Assembly: GCF_002095535.1 (NCBI RefSeq)
Contig: NZ_MLJI01000001.1
Coordinates: forward strand, 3,514,801 to 3,578,800
DNA from: Pantoea cypripedii
GTDB taxonomy: Bacteria; Pseudomonadota; Gammaproteobacteria; Enterobacterales; Enterobacteriaceae
Reading direction: 5' to 3'
DNA: 64,000 nucleotides
Shown piece by piece: positions 54,506-63,994 of this stretch. Under the pieces are notes generated by a model. It made no database searches. It was not told where the DNA came from and was given only the letters and a program-made list of their open reading frames with translations. The position numbers were made by a program, and so were the translations under genes. Position 1 is the first letter of the stretch. The number at the start of each line of letters is the position of its first letter.

Positions 54506-54513
54506 GATATATC
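54506..54513. promoter_or_regulatory. Candidate operator (GATATATC) upstream of the HbpS-like operon
   Basis: An 8-bp perfect palindrome inside gttatgatatatcttaag, 92 bp before the first gene of the operon that ends in a PadR regulator. A possible PadR/NfeR site; weak, by symmetry and position only. Confidence 0.3.
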
Positions 54514-54582
54514 TTAAGCGCAATGCCGAAAAATGCTATTGCGTACAACATCAATCGTTCATCCCCCCTTCAGATAAAACCT

Positions 54583-54604
54583 GCGCGATAAATCGCGCCG
54601 CTAC
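54583..54604. repeat. Palindromic repeat, family 1 (upstream of sitA)
   Basis: gcgcgataaatcgcgccgct followed by ac; single copy between two divergent operons. Confidence 0.8.
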
Positions 54605-54702
54605 GCCAGATGCGTGATATTTGCGCCGTGACCCAATATCGCACTGGGTTATTGCGCAAAGCATCCACATACACAGCTTTACACACCTGAACTTGGCGAT
54701 CG

Positions 54703-54738
54703 TATTAGCAACTGCTATAAAGTATAGCAATTGCTATA
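54703..54738. promoter_or_regulatory. Tandem MntR-type boxes upstream of sitABCD
   Basis: TATAGCAATTGCTATA at 54723–54738 is a perfect 16-bp palindrome resembling the E. coli MntR box (ATAGCAAA…GCTAT). A second, imperfect copy, TATTAGCAACTGCTATAA, lies at 54703–54720, centre-to-centre about 19 bp. Manganese-dependent repression of sit is expected. Confidence 0.75.
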
Positions 54739-54773
54739 TCAGGTCGTTTTTTAATCATGCCGAGGATGGATGT

Positions 54774-55676
54774 ATGAAAATGATAAGAGGAATATTGCTG
54801 TGCACGCTGCTGAGTACCGTGGTGATTCCCGGTGCTTTCGCCAGCGAGAAATTCAGGGTGGTGACCACCTTCACGGTCATCGCCGATATGGCGAAAAACG
54901 TGGCCGGAGAGGCGGCGGACGTCAGCTCGATCACCAAACCGGGTGCCGAAATCCATGAATATCAGCCCACGCCGGGCGACATCAAACGCGCTCAGGGGGC
55001 GCAGCTGATTCTTACCAACGGCATGAACCTTGAACTGTGGTTCCGGCGTTTTTATCAGCACTTAAAAGATGTGCCCGAAGTTATCGTTACACGCGGCGTG
55101 ACGCCGATGGGCATCAGCGAAGGCCCGTACAATGGCAAACCCAATCCCCATGCCTGGATGTCCCCCGACAATGCCTTGATTTATGTCGACAACATCCGCG
55201 ATGCGCTGATGCATTACGATCCGGCCAATGCCGCGATATATCAGCGCAATGCCGAGACTTACAAACAGAAAATCACCGCGACGCTGCTCCCGCTGCGCCA
55301 GCAAGTGGCACAAATCCCGGAAAATAAACGCTGGCTGGTTTCGAGTGAAGGCGCATTTTCCTATCTGGCGCGCGATTTGGGGCTGAAAGAACTTTATCTG
55401 TGGCCAATCAATGCCGACCAGCAAGGCACGCCGCAACAGGTACGCCGGGTGATTGATCGCGTCCGGCAGGAAAACATTCCTGCGGTTTTCAGTGAAAGCA
55501 CGGTATCCGACAAAGCGGCACGCCAGGTGGCACGCGAAACCGGTGCGCACTACGGCGGCGTGTTGTATGTCGATTCGCTCAGCCAGGCCGATGGCCCGGT
55601 CCCCACTTATCTCGACTTACTCAACGTCACCACCCGTACGCTGGTGCAAGGCATCAAAGACGGCATGAAGGAGTAA
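54774..55676 (+). CDS. sitA: Mn/Fe ABC transporter substrate-binding protein
   Basis: 300 residues. Signal peptide ending GAFA-SEKF. Cluster A-I metal-binding protein with ligand positions in [11 protein letters not shown] (His), [10 protein letters not shown] (His), [10 protein letters not shown] (Glu) and YVDSLS (Asp). The ATG at 54774 follows GAGGATGG; the frame extends upstream through the MntR boxes and is not coding there. First of four overlapping sit genes. Confidence 0.95.
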   Translation: MKMIRGILLCTLLSTVVIPGAFASEKFRVVTTFTVIADMAKNVAGEAADVSSITKPGAEIHEYQPTPGDIKRAQGAQLILTNGMNLELWFRRFYQHLKDVPEVIVTRGVTPMGISEGPYNGKPNPHAWMSPDNALIYVDNIRDALMHYDPANAAIYQRNAETYKQKITATLLPLRQQVAQIPENKRWLVSSEGAFSYLARDLGLKELYLWPINADQQGTPQQVRRVIDRVRQENIPAVFSESTVSDKAARQVARETGAHYGGVLYVDSLSQADGPVPTYLDLLNVTTRTLVQGIKDGMKE

Positions 55677-55680
55677 AGTT

Positions 55681-56502
55681 ATGACCCAGGTCGCAGGCAT
55701 TGCCGCATCCGGAGTGAGCGTTACCTACCGCAACGGGCACACCGCCCTGCGGGAGGCCAGTTTCAGCGTACCGGGCGGCTCCATCGCCGCGCTGGTTGGA
55801 GTTAACGGCTCCGGTAAATCGACGCTGTTTAAGGCAGTGATGGGGTTTGTGCGACTGGCGCAGGGGGAAATTCGCATCCTCGGCATGCCAACGCGTCAGG
55901 CGCTGCGGCGCAACCTGGTTGCCTACGTGCCCCAGGCGGAAGAGGTTGACTGGTCTTTTCCGGTGCTGGTGGAAGATGTGGTGATGATGGGCCGTTACGG
56001 CCATATGGGGATGCTGCGTATTGCCAAACAGCATGACCATGACATGGTCAACGCTGCGCTGGATCGCGTCGATATGCTGGCCCTGCGTCATCGTCAGATT
56101 GGTGAACTTTCCGGCGGCCAGAAAAAACGCGTGTTTCTGGCGCGCGCCATCGCACAACAGGGCGAAGTGATCCTGCTCGATGAACCATTTACCGGGGTGG
56201 ATGTGCAGACCGAAGCCAAAATCATCAGCCTGCTGCGGGAACTGCGCGATGAAGGGAAAACCCTGCTGGTTTCAACGCATAATCTCGGCTCGGTCACTGA
56301 GTTCTGTGATTACACGGTGATGGTGAAAGGCACGGTGCTGGCAAGCGGTCCGACGGCGACCACTTTCACCCAGCAAAATCTGGAACGCGCGTTTAGCGGC
56401 GTGCTGCGCCATGTGGTGCTGAACGGTTCAGAAGATCGCATCATCACCGATGATGAACGGCCGTTCGTCGCCCATCTGCCCCACGGCAAACAGAGGGTCT
56501 GA
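55681..56502 (+). CDS. sitB: Mn/Fe ABC transporter ATP-binding protein
   Basis: 273 residues. Walker [11 protein letters not shown]-loop [10 protein letters not shown], signature LSGGQKKR, Walker [24 protein letters not shown] precedes the ATG, 4 nt after sitA. Confidence 0.95.
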   Translation: MTQVAGIAASGVSVTYRNGHTALREASFSVPGGSIAALVGVNGSGKSTLFKAVMGFVRLAQGEIRILGMPTRQALRRNLVAYVPQAEEVDWSFPVLVEDVVMMGRYGHMGMLRIAKQHDHDMVNAALDRVDMLALRHRQIGELSGGQKKRVFLARAIAQQGEVILLDEPFTGVDVQTEAKIISLLRELRDEGKTLLVSTHNLGSVTEFCDYTVMVKGTVLASGPTATTFTQQNLERAFSGVLRHVVLNGSEDRIITDDERPFVAHLPHGKQRV

Positions 56503-56504
56503 CG

Positions 56505-57365
56505 ATGCAGCTGCTACTGGAACCCTTTAGCTACCAATATATGCTGAACGCCATGTGGGTCTCGGCGCTGGTCGGTGGCCTGTGCGCCTTTCTCTCCTGC
56601 TATCTGATGCTGAAAGGCTGGTCACTGATTGGCGATGCGCTGTCGCATTCCATCGTACCCGGCGTGGCGGGCGCGTATATGCTCGGTTTGCCGTTTGCCC
56701 TCGGGGCCTTTCTCTCCGGCGGGCTGGCGGCGGGCAGCATGCTGTTCCTTAACCAGCGGACCCGGTTAAAAGAGGACGCGATCATCGGCCTGATCTTCAC
56801 CTCATTTTTCGGCCTCGGCCTGTTTATGGTGTCGCTTAACCCGACGGCGGTGAACATTCAGACCATCGTGCTGGGCAATATTCTCGCCATCGCCCCCGCC
56901 GATATCCTGCAACTGACGCTGATTGGCGCGGTCTCCATCTGCGTGTTGTTTTTCAAATGGAAAGATTTGCTGGTGACGTTTTTTGACGAGAACCACGCCC
57001 GCGCCATCGGCCTGCACCCAGGCCGCCTCAAATTGTTGTTCTTCACCCTGCTGGCGCTATCTACCGTCGCCGCGCTGCAAACGGTGGGGGCGTTTCTGGT
57101 GATTTGTCTGGTGGTAACGCCGGGTGCCACCGCCTGGCTGCTGACCGACCGCTTTCCGCGCCTGTTAGCCATCGCCGTCGGTATTGGCAGCGTCACCAGC
57201 TTCCTCGGTGCCTGGGCCAGTTATTATCTGGATGGTGCCACCGGCGGCATTATCGTGGTGGCGCAAACGCTGTTGTTTTTGCTGGCGTTTGTCTTCGCCC
57301 CGCAACAGGGATTGCTGGCGCAGCGGCGGCGCGCCAGAACATCTTTGGAGGATGCCCAATGCTGA
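56505..57365 (+). CDS. sitC: Mn/Fe ABC transporter permease 1
   Basis: 286 residues, ABC-3 family with eight or so membrane segments: GDALSHSIVPGVAGAYMLG and LQTVGAFLVICLVVTPGATAWLL motifs. Ends overlapping the sitD start by 7 nt. Confidence 0.94.
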   Translation: MQLLLEPFSYQYMLNAMWVSALVGGLCAFLSCYLMLKGWSLIGDALSHSIVPGVAGAYMLGLPFALGAFLSGGLAAGSMLFLNQRTRLKEDAIIGLIFTSFFGLGLFMVSLNPTAVNIQTIVLGNILAIAPADILQLTLIGAVSICVLFFKWKDLLVTFFDENHARAIGLHPGRLKLLFFTLLALSTVAALQTVGAFLVICLVVTPGATAWLLTDRFPRLLAIAVGIGSVTSFLGAWASYYLDGATGGIIVVAQTLLFLLAFVFAPQQGLLAQRRRARTSLEDAQC

Positions 57366-58201
57366 GCCTGCTGACCGAACCTCTCCAGTTTGAATTTATG
57401 CACCACGCGCTGTTGATTGCCGTGGTGGTCGCCGTTCCCTGTGCTCTGCTGTCGGTGTTTCTGGTGCTGAAAGGTTGGGCGCTGATGGGGGATGCCATGA
57501 GCCATGCGGTATTTCCCGGCATCGTACTGGCCTGGATGCTGGGTCTGCCGCTGGCGGTCGGTGCCTTTACTGCCGGGGTGTTTTGCGCCGTTGCCAGCGG
57601 TTTCCTGAAGGACAACAGCCGCATCAAGCAGGATACGGTGATGGGCATTGTTTTCTCCGGAATGTTCGCAGTCGGGCTGATTCTGTATATCGCCAGCAAA
57701 CCGGAGGTCCATCTCGATCACATCCTGTTCGGCGACATGCTGGGCATCACCGTGGCGGATATGGTGCAAACCGGGATCATCGCGGCAGCGATCATGCTGA
57801 TTATGGCGTTAAAATGGCGGGATTTTTTATTGTTCTGCTTCGATCAACAACAGGCGCAGGCCAGCGGATTACCCACTCGCCTGTTGCATTATGGTCTGCT
57901 GTGCATGGTCGCGCTGACCATCGTGGCAACAATGAAAGCGGTCGGGATCATTCTGTCGGTTTCTTTGCTGATTGCACCAGGGGCGATTGCCCTGTTGCTG
58001 ACGCGACGTTTTTCACACGCGCTAATCACGGCGGTGGTGGTGGCCGTCATGGTGTCGCTGGGTGGGGTGTATGGGTCGTTTTATCTGGATAGCGCCCCTG
58101 CTCCCACCATTGTGGTGCTGTTTGCGCTGGTGTTTATCGTCGCGTTTATTCGTGCCAGCCTGCTGGCGCGTCGGTCAGAGCGGCAGACGCTGCAAACTTA
58201 G
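57359..58201 (+). CDS. sitD: Mn/Fe ABC transporter permease 2
   Basis: 280 residues, ABC-3 permease with GDAMSHAVFPGIVLAWMLGLP and MKAVGIILSVSLLIAPGAIALLL. The ATG at 57359 lies inside the last codons of sitC. Its stop overlaps the end of the convergent small secreted protein gene by 4 nt. Confidence 0.94.
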   Translation: MLSLLTEPLQFEFMHHALLIAVVVAVPCALLSVFLVLKGWALMGDAMSHAVFPGIVLAWMLGLPLAVGAFTAGVFCAVASGFLKDNSRIKQDTVMGIVFSGMFAVGLILYIASKPEVHLDHILFGDMLGITVADMVQTGIIAAAIMLIMALKWRDFLLFCFDQQQAQASGLPTRLLHYGLLCMVALTIVATMKAVGIILSVSLLIAPGAIALLLTRRFSHALITAVVVAVMVSLGGVYGSFYLDSAPAPTIVVLFALVFIVAFIRASLLARRSERQTLQT

Positions 58202-58404
58202 TTTTGCAGCGAATCGCGATGACCACACTCCATCATCCCGCCATTGTTTTGCGGTAACGGGTTATCGCCCGAAATTTCATGCTGCTGGCAGGTCTGATGC
58301 GGATGCAGACCGGCTGGCGGTGAGAACGGTTCGGAGAGCTGAGCGCTGGCAATAGCCGAAAACGCGGTCAGCGCTGTCACAAGGAACAACGGTAAAAGTC
58401 GCAT
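58198..58404 (-). CDS. Small secreted protein of unknown function
   Basis: 68 residues: a clear signal peptide MRLLPLFLVTALTAFSAIASA, then a 46-residue mature part with HPHQTCQQHE and GGMMECGHRD, two Cys and several His/Met. These could bind a metal or form one disulfide. No family recognised. It is convergent with sitD and overlaps it by 4 nt. Confidence 0.7.
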   Translation of the reverse strand: MRLLPLFLVTALTAFSAIASAQLSEPFSPPAGLHPHQTCQQHEISGDNPLPQNNGGMMECGHRDSLQN

Positions 58405-58543
58405 TAGTTTTCTTCTCTTATGGGTCCGGGATGGACCTGGAATGCAGGTGATTATTCAGCCTGATTCGGGGGCGTTAGGGTTTTACGCGGGGGATCAGGT
58501 TTCGATGGAGAATTTTACGCCGGTCAGGCGGATTATTTTATAT

Positions 58544-58577
58544 AATCGTGCGGTTTATCACAGACAACCGCACGATT
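58544..58577 (-). terminator. Terminator hairpin of the AraC-family gene
   Basis: Perfect 12-bp stem aatcgtgcggtt / aaccgcacgatt around a 10-nt loop, beginning just past the stop codon of the gene at 58584. Confidence 0.75.
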
Positions 58578-58583
58578 TATGCA

Positions 58584-59447
58584 TTATCCGGCAGTAACAG
58601 GAATGAAGAAGGTGCCGTACAGCCGATCGGGCGTGCTGTTTTGCAGATCAAGACGCAGCAAATCTTTACCCTGACGGCGTGCAACACCCAGCGCAGGCAG
58701 ATGGATGTAATACATGTCGGAGGTAAAGGCGTTGATTTGCTCGGGCGTGCCCTGCCAGTCAACTTCCGCGTACAAGCCACTTTCGCCGGTCCAGTTCACC
58801 GCATTGCGCGGCAGCACATCACCATGCTGGCTTTCCAGCGCCTCGAACAGGCTGATATGTTGCTGATCGGCCCCCTCTCCCGGACTGAACTGAAAACCCA
58901 GCCAGCCTTTATTGGCATGCTGTCCGGCAAAGGCGACGAAGTCACGCGCGTGCTGCGCCACCACATCACCGTGGTCATGAATGAATTCGCCGAAACGGCA
59001 TTCCCACTCGATAACCTCCCCGCTCAGTTGCAGCTCCGGCTTCTCTGCCAGTCGCACGTCAACCCAGCGATGGCGGCTGGTAATACGGCTGTGGAAATCT
59101 TTCAGCTGCAACTCAGGATTGCGGCGAAACGCGCCGGGCGTCAGCGAAAAATGGTTTTTGAACACCCTGGTAAAATTCTGTTGGTTATCAAAACCAAAGC
59201 GCACGGCGATATCAATCAGCGGCATACGCGTCAGACGCAGCGCCATCGCCGACATGGTCAGGCGACGTTTGCGCGTGTAGGACGCCAGCGTTTGTCCGGT
59301 CATTTCTTTGAACATGCGTTGCATGTGCCATTTGGAATAACCGGATTTCAGGCTAATCAGATCGATGTTGAGGTCGTCGGTCAGGTTCGCTTCAATCCAG
59401 TCCACCAAATCGTCGATGTACTGTTGTTTCAGATTCAGGCTGAGCAT
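58584..59447 (-). CDS. AraC/XylS regulator with GyrI-like C-terminal domain (Rob-like)
   Basis: 287 residues (Rob is 289). N-terminal DNA-binding domain: LISLKSGYSKWHMQRMFKEMTGQTLASYTRKRRLT and IAVRFGFDNQQNFTRVFKNHFSLTPGAFRRNP, matching the Rob/SoxS/MarA helices. The C-terminal half resembles the effector-binding GyrI domain. Probable regulator of stress or efflux genes, with targets unknown. The ATG lies 59447; no adjacent partner gene is obvious. Confidence 0.87.
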   Translation of the reverse strand: MLSLNLKQQYIDDLVDWIEANLTDDLNIDLISLKSGYSKWHMQRMFKEMTGQTLASYTRKRRLTMSAMALRLTRMPLIDIAVRFGFDNQQNFTRVFKNHFSLTPGAFRRNPELQLKDFHSRITSRHRWVDVRLAEKPELQLSGEVIEWECRFGEFIHDHGDVVAQHARDFVAFAGQHANKGWLGFQFSPGEGADQQHISLFEALESQHGDVLPRNAVNWTGESGLYAEVDWQGTPEQINAFTSDMYYIHLPALGVARRQGKDLLRLDLQNSTPDRLYGTFFIPVTAG

Positions 59448-59601
59448 TTCTGTGATGATCGAAAGGAAGTGGGTGACGCAGAATTTGCGTTATCGGTCAC
59501 ATAAATATAACAAAAACGTATTACCAATGTAAGGAAGAGTAAAGAAAGCGTAACGGGAAAAGCATTAATTGCTTAGGCAACTAATGTTTACGCAGGCAAT
59601 G

Positions 59602-59626
59602 GTCGCGGCGCGATTGATCGCGCCGC
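59602..59626. repeat. Palindromic repeat, family 1 (downstream of the cio operon)
   Basis: gtcgcggcgcgattgatcgc followed by gccgc, an extended inverted repeat 10 nt past the DUF2474 gene stop; probably also the operon terminator. Confidence 0.75.
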
Positions 59627-59635
59627 AGCACAAAA

Positions 59636-59803
59636 TTAATGCGATCGCATCCCCGCAGCCGTCATCATCATCCGAAACAGCGTTGCCACCACACCCAGTG
59701 CCAGCACGCTTGCGCCGTAGATAATCACCAGCCACATCATACGTTTCCAGAATGGCGCTTTCACTGCATCGTGGTTATGCATGTTGCTGACCCCGCTTCG
59801 CAT
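59636..59803 (-). CDS. DUF2474-type small membrane subunit of the bd oxidase operon
   Basis: 55 residues: MRSGVSNMHNHDAVKAPFWKR, then one membrane helix (MMWLVIIYGASVLALGVVATLFRM) and a short tail. The W-K-R … W motif with a single helix matches the DUF2474 small proteins found after cioAB, which are CydX-like in position. Starts 1 nt after the cioB stop with GAG just before the ATG; a Met at residue 8 is an alternative start. Confidence 0.8.
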   Translation of the reverse strand: MRSGVSNMHNHDAVKAPFWKRMMWLVIIYGASVLALGVVATLFRMMMTAAGMRSH

Positions 59804-59804
59804 C

Positions 59805-60809
59805 TCAATGGTATCCTTCGTCGGCTTTAACTTTTCCGCGAAACACGTAGTAACTCCAGAAGGTGTACATCAGAATCACCGGGATAATCAGCAGACCACC
59901 CACCAGCATAAACGCCTGGCTGATAGCCGGTGATGCGGCCTGCCAGATGGTGATGGAAGGCGGAATGATGTACGGCCACACGCTAATCCCCAGGCCAGAG
60001 AAGCCGAGGAAAATAAGCAGCAAAGTGAGCAGGAACGGGCTGTAATGTGCTTCGCGTTTGACGCCGCGCACGATGCCCCACGCACACACCAGCACCAGTA
60101 CCGGAACCGGCAGGAACCAGAACAAGTTGGGACGGGTGAACCAGCGCTGGGCAATGGCCTCATGGCTGAACGGCGTCCACAGGCTGATCAGGCCGACAAT
60201 CACCAGCAGCGCAATCACCAGCGGCGTTGCCAGCGCGGACATTTTACGATGCAGTCCGTGCTCGGTTTTCATAATCAGCCAGGTACAGCCGAGCAGCGCA
60301 TAAGCCACCAGCAGGCCGATACCGCAGAACAGCGGGAACGGTGCCAGCCAGTCCATATAGCCCCCGGCGAAAGTACGACCACTGACCGGAAAACCATTGA
60401 TGATGGCTCCCACCGAAACGCCCTGACTGAAGGTTGCCAGCACCGAGCCCCAGATAAAGGCTTTGTCCCAGAACGGGCGGTGTGATTCCGTCGCTTTAAA
60501 GCGGAACTCAAAGGCGACGCCACGGAAAATCAGCCCCACCAGCATCGCCGTCAGCGGAATGGTCAGGGCATCCACAATCACCGAGTAAGCCAGCGGGAAG
60601 GCACCGTACATCCCGGCACCGCCCAGCACCAGCCAGGTTTCGTTACCGTCCCACACCGGGGCGACGGTGTTGACCATCATGTCGCGCTCAACCGGGTTTT
60701 TGTTGAAGGGAAACAGCAGGCCGATACCGAGATCAAAACCGTCCATCACGATATACATCAGGATGGCGAACACGATGATCGCGAACCAGATAATTGAAAA
60801 ATCGATCAT
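59805..60809 (-). CDS. cioB: Cytochrome bd oxidase subunit II (CioB/CydB)
   Basis: 334 residues, CydB family with about eight membrane segments: YIVMDGFDLGIGLLFPF and NTVAPVWDGNETWLVLGG are hallmark motifs. Pairs with the adjacent subunit I. The ATG overlaps the cioA stop (ATGA). Confidence 0.93.
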   Translation of the reverse strand: MIDFSIIWFAIIVFAILMYIVMDGFDLGIGLLFPFNKNPVERDMMVNTVAPVWDGNETWLVLGGAGMYGAFPLAYSVIVDALTIPLTAMLVGLIFRGVAFEFRFKATESHRPFWDKAFIWGSVLATFSQGVSVGAIINGFPVSGRTFAGGYMDWLAPFPLFCGIGLLVAYALLGCTWLIMKTEHGLHRKMSALATPLVIALLVIVGLISLWTPFSHEAIAQRWFTRPNLFWFLPVPVLVLVCAWGIVRGVKREAHYSPFLLTLLLIFLGFSGLGISVWPYIIPPSITIWQAASPAISQAFMLVGGLLIIPVILMYTFWSYYVFRGKVKADEGYH

Positions 60810-62221
60810 TTGTGGCTTCCCTCCTGATGAGTAGCGGCAGACAGCGGACGCGCAGGCGTGTTGCTTTGACCCGGACCACCCGGCGTCACATCGTGACCTT
60901 CACCCACCTGCGGCCCCTGTTTAATCAGACGCATCATGTAGCCATACCCCACACCGAACACCGAGCAGTACACCACAATGAACGCCAGCAGACTGATGCT
61001 CATATGCAGATCACCATGCGCGGAAACCGCATCAATGGTGCGCTGAACGCCGTAAACCACCCACGGCTGACGGCCAATTTCCGTGGTAAACCAGCCCGCC
61101 AGAATCGCCAGCAGACCCGATGGCCCCATCAGCAGCGCGAACCACAGGAACGGTCGCGACTGATATAAACGCCCTTTAAAACGCAGCCACAGGCTGACCA
61201 CGCCCAGGGTGATCATCAGCAGCCCCAGCGCCACCATCACGCGGAACGACCAGAAAATCACGGTGGAATCCGGGCGATCTTCTTTCGGGAACGATTTCAA
61301 AGCCGGGACTTGTTTGTCGAGGCTGTGGGTCAGAATCAGGCTACCGAGGTAAGGGATTTCCAGTGCGTATTTGGTACGCTCCTGCTCCATATCCGGAATC
61401 CCGAACAGGATCAGCGGCGTCGCTTCACCCGGCGGGTTTTCCCAGTGACCTTCAATCGCCGCAATTTTCGCAGGCTGATGTTCGAGGGTATTCAGACCGT
61501 GCGCGTCACCGATCATCGCCTGAATCGGCGACACGATCAGCGCCATCCACAGCGCCATCGAGAACATCTTACGAATGGCCGGATTGTCATTACCTTTCAG
61601 CAGATGCCAGGCCGCCGAAGAACCGACAAAGAAGGCACTGGCGAGGAAGGCCCCGGTTGACATATGCAGCAAACGGTACGGGAACGACGGGTTAAAGATG
61701 ATTTTCAGCCAGTCCTGTGGCACCACCACGCCGTTCTGAATGATGTACCCCTGTGGGGTGTGCATCCAGCTGTTGGAAGCCAGAATCCAGAATGTCGAGA
61801 TAATCGTCCCGAGCGCCACCATGCAGGTGGCAAAAAAGTGCAGACCGGGACCAACACGGTTCCAGCCAAACAGCATGACACCGAGGAAGCCCGCTTCGAG
61901 GAAGAAGGCGGTTAAGACTTCATAGGTCAGCAGCGGACCGGTGATGCTGCCGGCAAACTGTGAAAAACCACTCCAGTTCGTTCCGAACTGGTAGGCCATC
62001 ACCAGGCCAGAGACCACGCCCATGCCGAAATTCACGGCAAAGACTTTGGACCAGAAATGATAGAGATCGCGATAGGTTTCGTTACGGGTTTTCAGCCACA
62101 TACCTTCGAGCACGGCCAGGAAGCTGGCGAGACCGATGGTGATGGCTGGAAAGATAATATGAAAGGAGACAGTAAATGCGAACTGTATCCTTGCCAGGTG
62201 AAAGGCATCTAATCCAAACAT
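60806..62221 (-). CDS. cioA: Cytochrome bd oxidase subunit I, cyanide-insensitive (CioA) type
   Basis: 471 residues against 522 for E. coli CydA; the periplasmic Q-loop (…SLDKQVPALKSFPKEDRPDST…) is short, the feature of CIO-type enzymes. Heme ligand regions: FHIIFP (His near residue 21), YRLLHMSTGAF (His), and the GRQPW motif. It reduces oxygen to water with quinol. The upstream region (62222–62704) carries the promoter. Confidence 0.93.
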   Translation of the reverse strand: MFGLDAFHLARIQFAFTVSFHIIFPAITIGLASFLAVLEGMWLKTRNETYRDLYHFWSKVFAVNFGMGVVSGLVMAYQFGTNWSGFSQFAGSITGPLLTYEVLTAFFLEAGFLGVMLFGWNRVGPGLHFFATCMVALGTIISTFWILASNSWMHTPQGYIIQNGVVVPQDWLKIIFNPSFPYRLLHMSTGAFLASAFFVGSSAAWHLLKGNDNPAIRKMFSMALWMALIVSPIQAMIGDAHGLNTLEHQPAKIAAIEGHWENPPGEATPLILFGIPDMEQERTKYALEIPYLGSLILTHSLDKQVPALKSFPKEDRPDSTVIFWSFRVMVALGLLMITLGVVSLWLRFKGRLYQSRPFLWFALLMGPSGLLAILAGWFTTEIGRQPWVVYGVQRTIDAVSAHGDLHMSISLLAFIVVYCSVFGVGYGYMMRLIKQGPQVGEGHDVTPGGPGQSNTPARPLSAATHQEGSHK

Positions 62222-62704
62222 TGCTTACCTCTTTGCCAAATAGAACACCAGTTTTTACTTATAATTAACAATTGAACGGCAACGAATTTATTTTCCTGCG
62301 AGTCGAAGAAAGAGAGCGTGACTGTAAAAGGAAGTGGTGTTTTTAAAAATAAACAGTGAGGATCAACAAAACTATAACAGTGTCTTTTGCAAAAATTTAA
62401 CTGTCACTAATTCATGTAAAATCAATGGAATGGATTTAACTTATTATTTATTACGTCCGACAAGTAGCTTAATTCCCCAGCCTGATTAGGCTGCTGTAAA
62501 TTATAGTCAGCCCGTTAAAAATATCCAATTCGTTAACGCAACAATAATAAATCAGAAACAAATGTCGGGTTTTATGGTGCTTACCGCGAACCAAATGGGC
62601 GCAGAAAAATCCTTAACCCTTTGCGTCATGCCATTTGTCACCTGCTCCTGACTGTGCTTTGTTAGAGCAGCAATACCATCTGGTTAATCAGCGAAGGAGA
62701 GATT
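62222..62704. other. Divergent intergenic region, cioA / yghX
   Basis: About 480 bp, AT-rich, no gene. A GTTAATTA core (minus-strand TTGTTAATTATAAG at about 62262–62275) resembles half of an ArcA site and would fit oxygen control of a bd oxidase, but it is weak. Confidence 0.4.
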
Positions 62705-63595
62705 ATGACACGTCTTACCGCACAGGATTTTCCGCAGGAACTGCTTGAGCTTTATGACTATTACGCCCACGGCAAAATCAGCAAACGCGAGTTCATCACA
62801 CTGGCGGCAAAGTTCACCATCGCCGGGATGACCGGTGCCACGTTGTTAAGTGCCATGAGTCCGAACTATGCGCTGGCGCAGCAGGTGGAATTCACCGATC
62901 CCGCTATCAACCCGGAGTACATTCACTACCCATCGCCGCAGGGACACGGTGAGGTACGCGGTTATCTGGTGCGCCCGGCAAAAGCCAGCGGCAAAGTCCC
63001 TGCCGTGGTGGTGGTGCATGAGAATCGCGGGTTGAATCCGTATATCGAAGACGTGGCCCGCCGCGTAGCAAAAGCCGGTTATATTGCGCTGGCACCGGAT
63101 GGGCTGAGTTCGGTCGGGGGCTATCCGGGTAATGATGAAGAAGGCCGCGCCATGCAGGCAAAGATTGATCCGGTCAAACTGATGAACGACTTTTTCGCCG
63201 CCGTGGATTTCCTGATGCACCACGAGGCGGGCACCGGCAAAGTCGGCATTACCGGTTTCTGTTATGGCGGCGGTGTCGCCAATGCGGCAGCGGTGGCTTT
63301 TCCCGAACTGGCCTGCGCGGTGCCGTTTTATGGCCGCCAGCCGAAAGCAGAAGATGTGCCGCGTATTCAGGCACCGCTGCTGCTGCATTATGCGGCGCTG
63401 GATAAAGGCATCAATGAAGGCTGGCCAGCCTATGAAGCGGCACTGAAAGCCAACCATAAGGTTTACGAGGCGTATATTTATCCCGGCGTGAATCACGGCT
63501 TCCATAATGATTCGACACCGCGTTACGACAAAGCGGCGGCAGAGCTGGCGTGGAGCCGTACCTTAGGATGGTTTGAGAAGTATTTGCACGCCTGA
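62705..63595 (+). CDS. yghX: Dienelactone hydrolase family protein YghX
   Basis: 296 residues. Start [37 protein letters not shown], then a hydrophobic segment; the [13 protein letters not shown] part looks like a Tat-like signal with K-R. Alpha/beta-hydrolase domain: GFCYGGG (Cys nucleophile), DKGINEGW (Asp) and GVNHGFHND (His). Close to E. coli yghX, which is disrupted in K-12 but intact here. GAAGGAGAG precedes the ATG. Substrate unknown. Confidence 0.92.
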   Translation: MTRLTAQDFPQELLELYDYYAHGKISKREFITLAAKFTIAGMTGATLLSAMSPNYALAQQVEFTDPAINPEYIHYPSPQGHGEVRGYLVRPAKASGKVPAVVVVHENRGLNPYIEDVARRVAKAGYIALAPDGLSSVGGYPGNDEEGRAMQAKIDPVKLMNDFFAAVDFLMHHEAGTGKVGITGFCYGGGVANAAAVAFPELACAVPFYGRQPKAEDVPRIQAPLLLHYAALDKGINEGWPAYEAALKANHKVYEAYIYPGVNHGFHNDSTPRYDKAAAELAWSRTLGWFEKYLHA

Positions 63596-63598
63596 TCC

Positions 63599-63622
63599 GC
63601 AGCGGCGCGATCTATCGCGCCG
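63599..63622. repeat. Palindromic repeat, family 1 (between yghX and the HxlR gene)
   Basis: gcagcggcgcgatctatcgc followed by gccg; sits 3 nt after the yghX stop and up to the HxlR gene stop, filling the gap between the convergent genes. Confidence 0.75.
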
Positions 63623-63994
63623 TCACGCCGATTCGCGCACTTCCAGAATGCGATGCAGGTTACTCTCAAGCCAGTCCGCAAGGCCGATAACCTGCCCTTC
63701 GACTTCACGTCCCAGCGGGGTGAGATGGTATTCCACATGCGGCGGCACCACGTCATAAGCGATGCGCGCGACAAAACCATCTTCTTCCATATAACGCAGC
63801 GTCTGCGCCAGCATGCGTTCGCTGACGCCACCAATTCTGCGACGCAGCTCGCTGAAGCGCAGCGTTTCCTCGCGCAGGGCCAGCAACACCAGCACGCTCC
63901 AGCGGCTGGTAATACGTTTCAGCACTTCGCGCGAGGGGCAATTGACGTTCAGCAACTCACCGCGGCTAAATTTATCACTCAGGTTTTCAGACAT
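63623..63994 (-). CDS. HxlR-family transcriptional regulator
   Basis: 123 residues, single winged helix: CPSREVLKRITSRWSVLVLLALREETLRFSELRRRIGGVSERMLAQTLRYMEEDGFV and YHLTPLGREVE are typical of HxlR proteins, often redox or aldehyde responsive; NVNC carries the conserved N-terminal Cys. Faces out of the window, with its promoter beyond 64000. Confidence 0.92.
   Translation of the reverse strand: MSENLSDKFSRGELLNVNCPSREVLKRITSRWSVLVLLALREETLRFSELRRRIGGVSERMLAQTLRYMEEDGFVARIAYDVVPPHVEYHLTPLGREVEGQVIGLADWLESNLHRILEVRESA

Noticed and set aside
62262..62275. ArcA site upstream of cioA
   Set aside because: Only half of the consensus is present, so it is mentioned in the intergenic entry but not called.
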